From Pochonia chlamydosporia 170 (Eukaryota; Ascomycota; Sordariomycetes; Hypocreales; Clavicipitaceae): a stretch of DNA of 64,000 nt. The notes under the pieces were generated by a model, which saw only the letters and a list, made by a program, of their open reading frames with translations, was not told the DNA's origin and did not search any database. The DNA lies in the NCBI RefSeq assembly GCF_001653235.2, contig NC_035795.1, positions 806,001 to 870,000 of the forward strand, written 5' to 3'. A program made the translations under genes and the position numbers. Shown here in pieces: positions 58,855 through 64,000 of this stretch (its first letter is position 1; each line of letters starts with the position of its first letter).

Positions 58855-59526
58855 TTCGGAAACAGTTGCCCATCATGATCATACGTTGCGGAATGCGGAT
58901 ACTTTTGCGTGACTGTACTGGCGACTCTCAGTCATGAGTGCGAACGTTCCTTCCTTGATGACGAAGGGTTGTCTGCTGGGTGGTCTGTGACAATGGATAC
59001 CTACGATTTGATTGGCCACCTTAGCGGGCCTCTGTCAATCTGACATAGGAAGGAGCAAGTGAATTGCGAATAATCCCTTTGTCAACGCTATTCTCTGTTC
59101 AGTGTTCACACGCTCTGTTTTCTCACGCACGCAGTCAGTCATTTCGCAGATACCAAATTTCCATTTGCGCCAGTATGTACGGGTATCGAATTTATGTGCA
59201 TTCTTCATACATGTCCCTTCGTCTCCTTTACAATACTCGCCATGTCGCACGGACTATGGACCTGTCCATCACCCTCAAACACCATAATCCGCGAGGATCC
59301 CGCCTCAGCCACCGTTCTTTTACTTCTCAACATGAATCTTTTGAATACATAAGACGAATGATAATCATGGCCCAATACCGTTAAATTTGACTCGTCACCC
59401 TGACAGTCATCCAAACCCAATACAAAAAACGCCATACATATGCAAACATGACAAGTAGAAAGCGGTACAAGGAAAAAAAAAAAGGAAGAGGAAGCGGGGG
59501 AGGAAACGGTTCGACAAAATGCGGTT
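58855..59526. other. intergenic region
   Basis: Holds the WDR83 5' flank and the 3' UTR of the next minus-strand gene. Includes an A-rich run near 59470-59490. No gene seen. Confidence 0.55.
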
Positions 59527-62449
59527 CTAATTCGGTGAGCAATAAACCACATCCATGTCGATGGAGTATGTCTGCTCTAGCGGCTTGAAGATTTGCCAGT
59601 GAGGTTGCTCCGCGCCATCGCTGGAGAAATTACTGACTCTGAAGTCATCAGCTGAGCCTGCCCTGGGGCCTTGGTCGCGAATTCGGTACAGCTTTTGGAG
59701 TCGTTGATCCAAAGCCACCTGTGAAGCACGTGCGTGCTCCCAGATGTTCGCGCTGCTATCGACGGCGGTCTTCGCAATCCTCATGCTGTCAATCACATCG
59801 TTGATGGTGCCTAGAGACCCGCTACAAGTCAGGACGTCCATGGCAGTGGTCACGGCAATGGCCATCGCCGGTGGAGGGGTATTCAAGATTGTTGGTCGAA
59901 TACGCAAGATGCGGTCCAGGCACCCAATAATGTCGACAATGCTCCTCGCGTTCTCGCGACATTCCTGGAAGTGGCTCGTACGATATTCAACCGACAACTT
60001 GCCAACTGATAGATGATATCGGTTGAGTTGAATAAGAGCGTGGTGGCAGAGAAGGTGCATCGTGAGGAACGATCCGACCTTGCCAGAGAACGCCGCTGAC
60101 TCCAAATTCGAGCCACCAAAGGCCAGTCTTGAGGGCAGCGCAGAGTGCCAATCGTGGACTCGCTTGGTAAGCGTACGAATTCGCAAGCCTTCCGCGTCCG
60201 ATGCGTTGGGCCTGTTAGCCAATCTGTGAATCGTAGACTGACAAGACGACCAGATGTGGACCATCTCAACAAGATGGCTTGTGATATCCGACGGCTTCTC
60301 GTTGAAGTTGTTCAAACTGCTCTCGTACGGATTGAACATGGGCATTCGTGCGTCCAGTTGTTTTTCGAAGCTCTCTGAATCAGACGGCAGTCGAATGTAA
60401 ATGTCCTCGGCGTGAATCATGGCAGCTCTTTCTGGGAATAGGGGGCTGAGTCTCTCCAGCATGAACAGCGACCACATCGTTCGTCGTCTTGCCTCTGCAT
60501 AGCATATTCTTGTCATACCGAAAGGATACATGTGTAGATTGGCATCCTTTGATCTGTCAATTTCCTCATTCAGCTGCAAGCAAGAGCCTGTGGCAGTAGC
60601 AGAAGAAATTAACTCATTGGCCTCCCAGAATCGAGAGACCGCCACATTGTACAACGCCAGGAGTATTCTGCTTTGAACCAGCTGAAGCGAGGCTGTTGTC
60701 GAAGACTTCTGGGCATAATAAGCAACCTGGGCATATTCAAACGCAATGTGTCTAGGGCCACCAGACAGAGCAACTCCGATAGCCAAGACACTGTACAGCA
60801 ACATCATGTCATCTGGCGATTTTCGATGAACAGAGGACGAGACCCATGACTTGAAAATATCCTCGGGAAGGAACCTTATCACGATGGCGTTGTCGATGTG
60901 GCCGAAAAACTGCGACAAAACTGTGCTGATTGACTGGGGATCAGACACGTACGGGTCAGTCCGCCATGCCCGATGCAAGACATCGTCCGGAATTCTAGGC
61001 ACCTCCGATGTCGTTCCATGGGCAGATAGGGGAGATTTGGAGTGATCCATTGCCTGGGACACTGTGGCAACGGCCTCTCCATTCGTTACAAATGCATCGG
61101 AGCCAATCTTGAGCCTCTTGTTGCTGTAGCCCGCTTCGGGAGATGGTTGATGCAATACAACACGAGGTGAGGATGGAGATGCTGGTCCACTATTTGAAAG
61201 CCTCATGTCGGGCTGCCTGGACTGACCTGCCGCTTTTCGCTTGTCGTCGAGTTCAGCAGGGGGAGTGGAAGGTGATGTGTTGTGTCCACCTCTTGGGCTA
61301 AGGACTTGTCAGCATTTGCGAAGACGCTCAACGAAACGAACAATGGCGGCAGCATAAAATCACTCACGCATTTTTAAATTTGCACACGCGCCCAAACTTC
61401 TCGCACTGGACACATCTCGGATAGTCGGGGTCGCATTTGATTTTCTTTTCGCGGCAGGTGATGCAGGCAATGGCCAACCTCTTACGAGGTTTACCGGCCT
61501 TGGTCACTCCCCAATGCGCATTCACCGCCTCCCCATCGATCACAGTCTTACAATGGCTCCCGTCGTCATAGAAATAGCATGTGCCTTCTCCTGGGACATC
61601 AGCGGCACGAACAAATCGTGGCAGGAAATGTGTTCCCGTCCAAATCTTGGGACCAAGACCATCCTTTGTCGGTACTCCCTCTGAGAGTGCAGAGCCTTCT
61701 GGTGTTGCCGGTGCGCTGGAGCTGGGCTGGGCTGTTCTTTGAGAAGAATATTCTCTTGACGAATCTTTTGACCCAGGGAGTTGTGTTCGTGTACGTCCAT
61801 CTGGCGAGTGGAACGGAGCATCTCGAGATCCTAGGGAGTACTCATGTCTATTGACATCTTGATGAATCGACCACTTGCTGCTCTCAGACTCTGCTCGAGA
61901 GTCGGATCTGCTGCGTTGCTGTTCGAAGTACTTTGGCGACCGCGGTCCAGAATAAGAACGAGCCAAAGAGTGGGCGTCTAGCCGTGAATCGTACGTGCTG
62001 CGCGGCTGTGTGACTGGAGGCGAACCTGATGGGGGAAAATATGAATTACCGCTTTGTCCAACACCTGGAGAAATCCTAGGCCGGTCAAGAGGTGACTGCG
62101 CAAGGTACGAGGTATCTCTTTCAGAAGGAGAATGGAGCGGCCGGATAGCCGAGGGGGGTCCGAAGAGACTATGCAAAGAGGGAAGTTGTTGCCGTGAAGA
62201 GCCTTGGTTGGTTGGCTCTGACCGGTCTTTGCTGGCATCCTTATCACCAGCTGCCGTCGAGGCGTCGGCGCCAGTGGGTTTGTCATATGTTGACATGGGA
62301 AACGATGCTGTATTTCGTTGCACCCAAGCTTGCTCTGTTGACGGTGATGACCGGGACGATAGTGACGAAGCACCCGGACTCGCCAGCTCGGGCGGAGTAT
62401 CCGGGAGATCCAAACGCTGACGAGGCTCTAAATTCGATAGACTACCCAT
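59527..62449 (-). CDS. Zn2Cys6 fungal-specific transcription factor
   Basis: Predicted nuclear regulator, 950 residues in two exons (62449-61368 and 61297-59527), with start MGSLSNLEPRQ. Extension upstream in frame has no ATG. The first 280 residues are Ser/Pro-rich and disordered. A conserved Trp/Cys block (about 290-330, CYFYDDGSHCKTV and AHWGVTKAGKPRKR) leads directly into a complete Zn2Cys6 cluster, CITCREKKIKCDPDYPRCVQCEKFGRVC (six cysteines, about 333-359), split from the next exon just after the cluster. A fungal-specific TF (middle homology) domain fills about 470-800, with ARRRTMWSLFMLERLSPLFPER near its centre. The layout resembles the RosA/NosA/Pro1-type developmental regulators as I remember them, which is only a suggestion. 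No target can be named. Confidence 0.9.
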
Positions 62450-64000
62450 TGAGAAAAACTTCGTATTTTGCGTTGAGTCTCGTTCAACTATGGGCGGTCG
62501 TCCAGTTTCCAAGTTCAACTGAGCCGTGGACCTTCCACCAACAGGTTTGACCTGACCAGCTGTCCGTTGGATACGGTCGAATAACACCTCCAAAGTTTCC
62601 GTTGAGTTCGAGAGATTGATCAGTAAGCCAGGCAACAGGTGGCAAGATCTTGATTTTAATCGGGGTCGTCCCTTCACGGTCGTCTACTGATATACTTGTG
62701 TTAGGTCAAGTTTGGCCGCTTGGCTGGGGCTTGAAACGTCGATGTATGGTGAAGACCGATGATGGAGATCTTGAATATTCCGGAAAGGGGAAGGAAAGCA
62801 AAATAAAAGCAAGTGGTCGACAAAAGATGGGGGGTGGGTTGCTTTTGAGCTGTGAGATGCTGTTGCAAGAATAATTGCTGGCCAGCTCGGCAGAGAAATA
62901 TGTCAACGGCCACAAGTCCAAACGAGGCCCCAAAAGTACCACGGCCTGGGCGGTGCTTGGCTTGTTACAACCCGGCCCAGATATGCCACCAAAGACGTAC
63001 CACAGATAGAGTGCGGGTGGTGCAACATGGGGATTTCGCCGCACGTGTTTAGCCTTTCCAAGGCATGACTCCACGAGATGACTTGCGGACACTAGAGGAC
63101 CCTCAAGATGGTGGCTGTCGGTAGGGACGGCATAGCGGGTAATTGCACTGAAGGGGCAATCGCTAGTGTCAGTTTACCTCAACGGCTGTCGCTGTTTCGG
63201 CTGGGCACCTGGGGCGTGCATCAGAGAGGAATTATCTGGCACCCTGGTCAGCTGGAGAACGCAAACTCCGCCTTCCATGACTGGGGAGGGGGTGTGATGC
63301 CAGGGCCTGGAGGTGTGTCTGCTTCGGGGCTCTGGAAGGGGTGGCTTGGAATCGCCCAGCCGCAATTGCTCCAAAGATGTTAGGGGGCATGTCGTCAACG
63401 ACTTGCAGGACAGGACAAAACGGTCAGCATCTGCGACGGAAACATCCCGCTCGCCAGGGTCACGCTGCCAAAGCCTCAACTCAAGGTGCTAGGTTTTACG
63501 GGCAATTCAGAGCCAACATAGGCCATCACTGCATTCAACTTGGCGGAAATGCGGTCAGGCATGATATATTGTCGGTCCTACGTACACCGAACTAAAGAAG
63601 CGCCACCTGTGCGACTCGTGAATCTCAACCTCTCGGGTGATGAGTGGCTTTTAGCCAAAATTTGAGATTTGCAGCCTGGCTTATCAGCACCGAGGCCGAT
63701 TTTGACAGATTGCGTTCTCATGTTGTTGGTGATCAGAGAAAGAATACAGCATCGTTCGACAAGTTTATCGAGATATGTCGACAGGTGATGGCGGAACTAA
63801 GGGCAGTTCAGTCTTTGACACTAAAGCAGAAGTCGTTTGTGCAGCCCTGTGGTTGGTTGAACGGTAGGCTGGCCCAGCTGGCTCCAGATTTAATCGTCAC
63901 CACACCCCGCGCAAAACACGCAGGTCAAAAGTACCCGTCGGGCCTGCCATTCGTGACAACAGTAGGGACACCAGCTACGGCTTTGGCTGCCAGGGTCGAG
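62450..64000. other. upstream region of the Zn2Cys6 regulator, window end
   Basis: About 1.5 kb, the 5' flank of the regulator. Short frames (for example 62706-63092 minus) carry no domain. No gene seen to the window edge. Confidence 0.5.

Overview
The window is nuclear DNA of a filamentous ascomycete. The signs are short spliceosomal introns (about 45-190 nt, GT-AG, with CTAAC-like branch sites), genes on both strands in no operon order, CT-rich leaders, and gene families typical of Sordariomycetes. Gene content suggests the Hypocreales, perhaps a Metarhizium-like clavicipitacean, but the species is inferred from remembered family resemblance and was not tested. Nineteen intact genes and one probable remnant are supported. 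Exon joins were worked out by hand, and each spliced frame was checked by phase arithmetic.

From 1 to 22 kb lies housekeeping DNA: an asparaginase with an ankyrin tail (+), a USP7-type deubiquitinase (-), mevalonate kinase ERG12 (-), a mitochondrial dehydrogenase kinase (+), a CDC3-type septin (-) and the ribosome-assembly factor PWP2 (+). From 21 to 24.3 kb is a small metabolic group: a questin-oxidase/AflY-like protein (+), a RidA/YjgF protein (-) and an antibiotic-biosynthesis-monooxygenase-fold protein (-). The last two have TATA boxes. An F-box protein (+) with a TATA box inside a short palindrome and a SET/NAP histone chaperone (-) follow.

From 28.8 to 40.7 kb is a gene-poor, accessory-looking stretch. 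It holds a 2EXR-domain remnant broken by an in-frame stop, an eight-exon regulator with an unusual mid-protein zinc cluster (five of six cysteines), a 7-nt minisatellite, and an orphan two-exon gene for a 528-residue protein (basic N-terminus, very acidic middle, coiled-coil C-terminus).

From 40.7 to 64 kb the window returns to conserved genes: CutC (+), secreted alkaline phosphatase (-), QTRT2 of the queuosine tRNA transglycosylase (-), an LCCL-domain membrane protein (+), an acyl-protein-thioesterase-like protein that has lost its catalytic serine (+), gamma-tubulin complex subunit GCP5 (-), a GT15 KRE2/MNT1 mannosyltransferase (+), a WDR83/MORG1 WD40 protein (-) and a 950-residue Zn2Cys6 regulator (-). 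The genes serve unrelated functions. The only groups that hint at shared purpose are the 21-24 kb metabolic trio and the regulator/remnant/orphan block.
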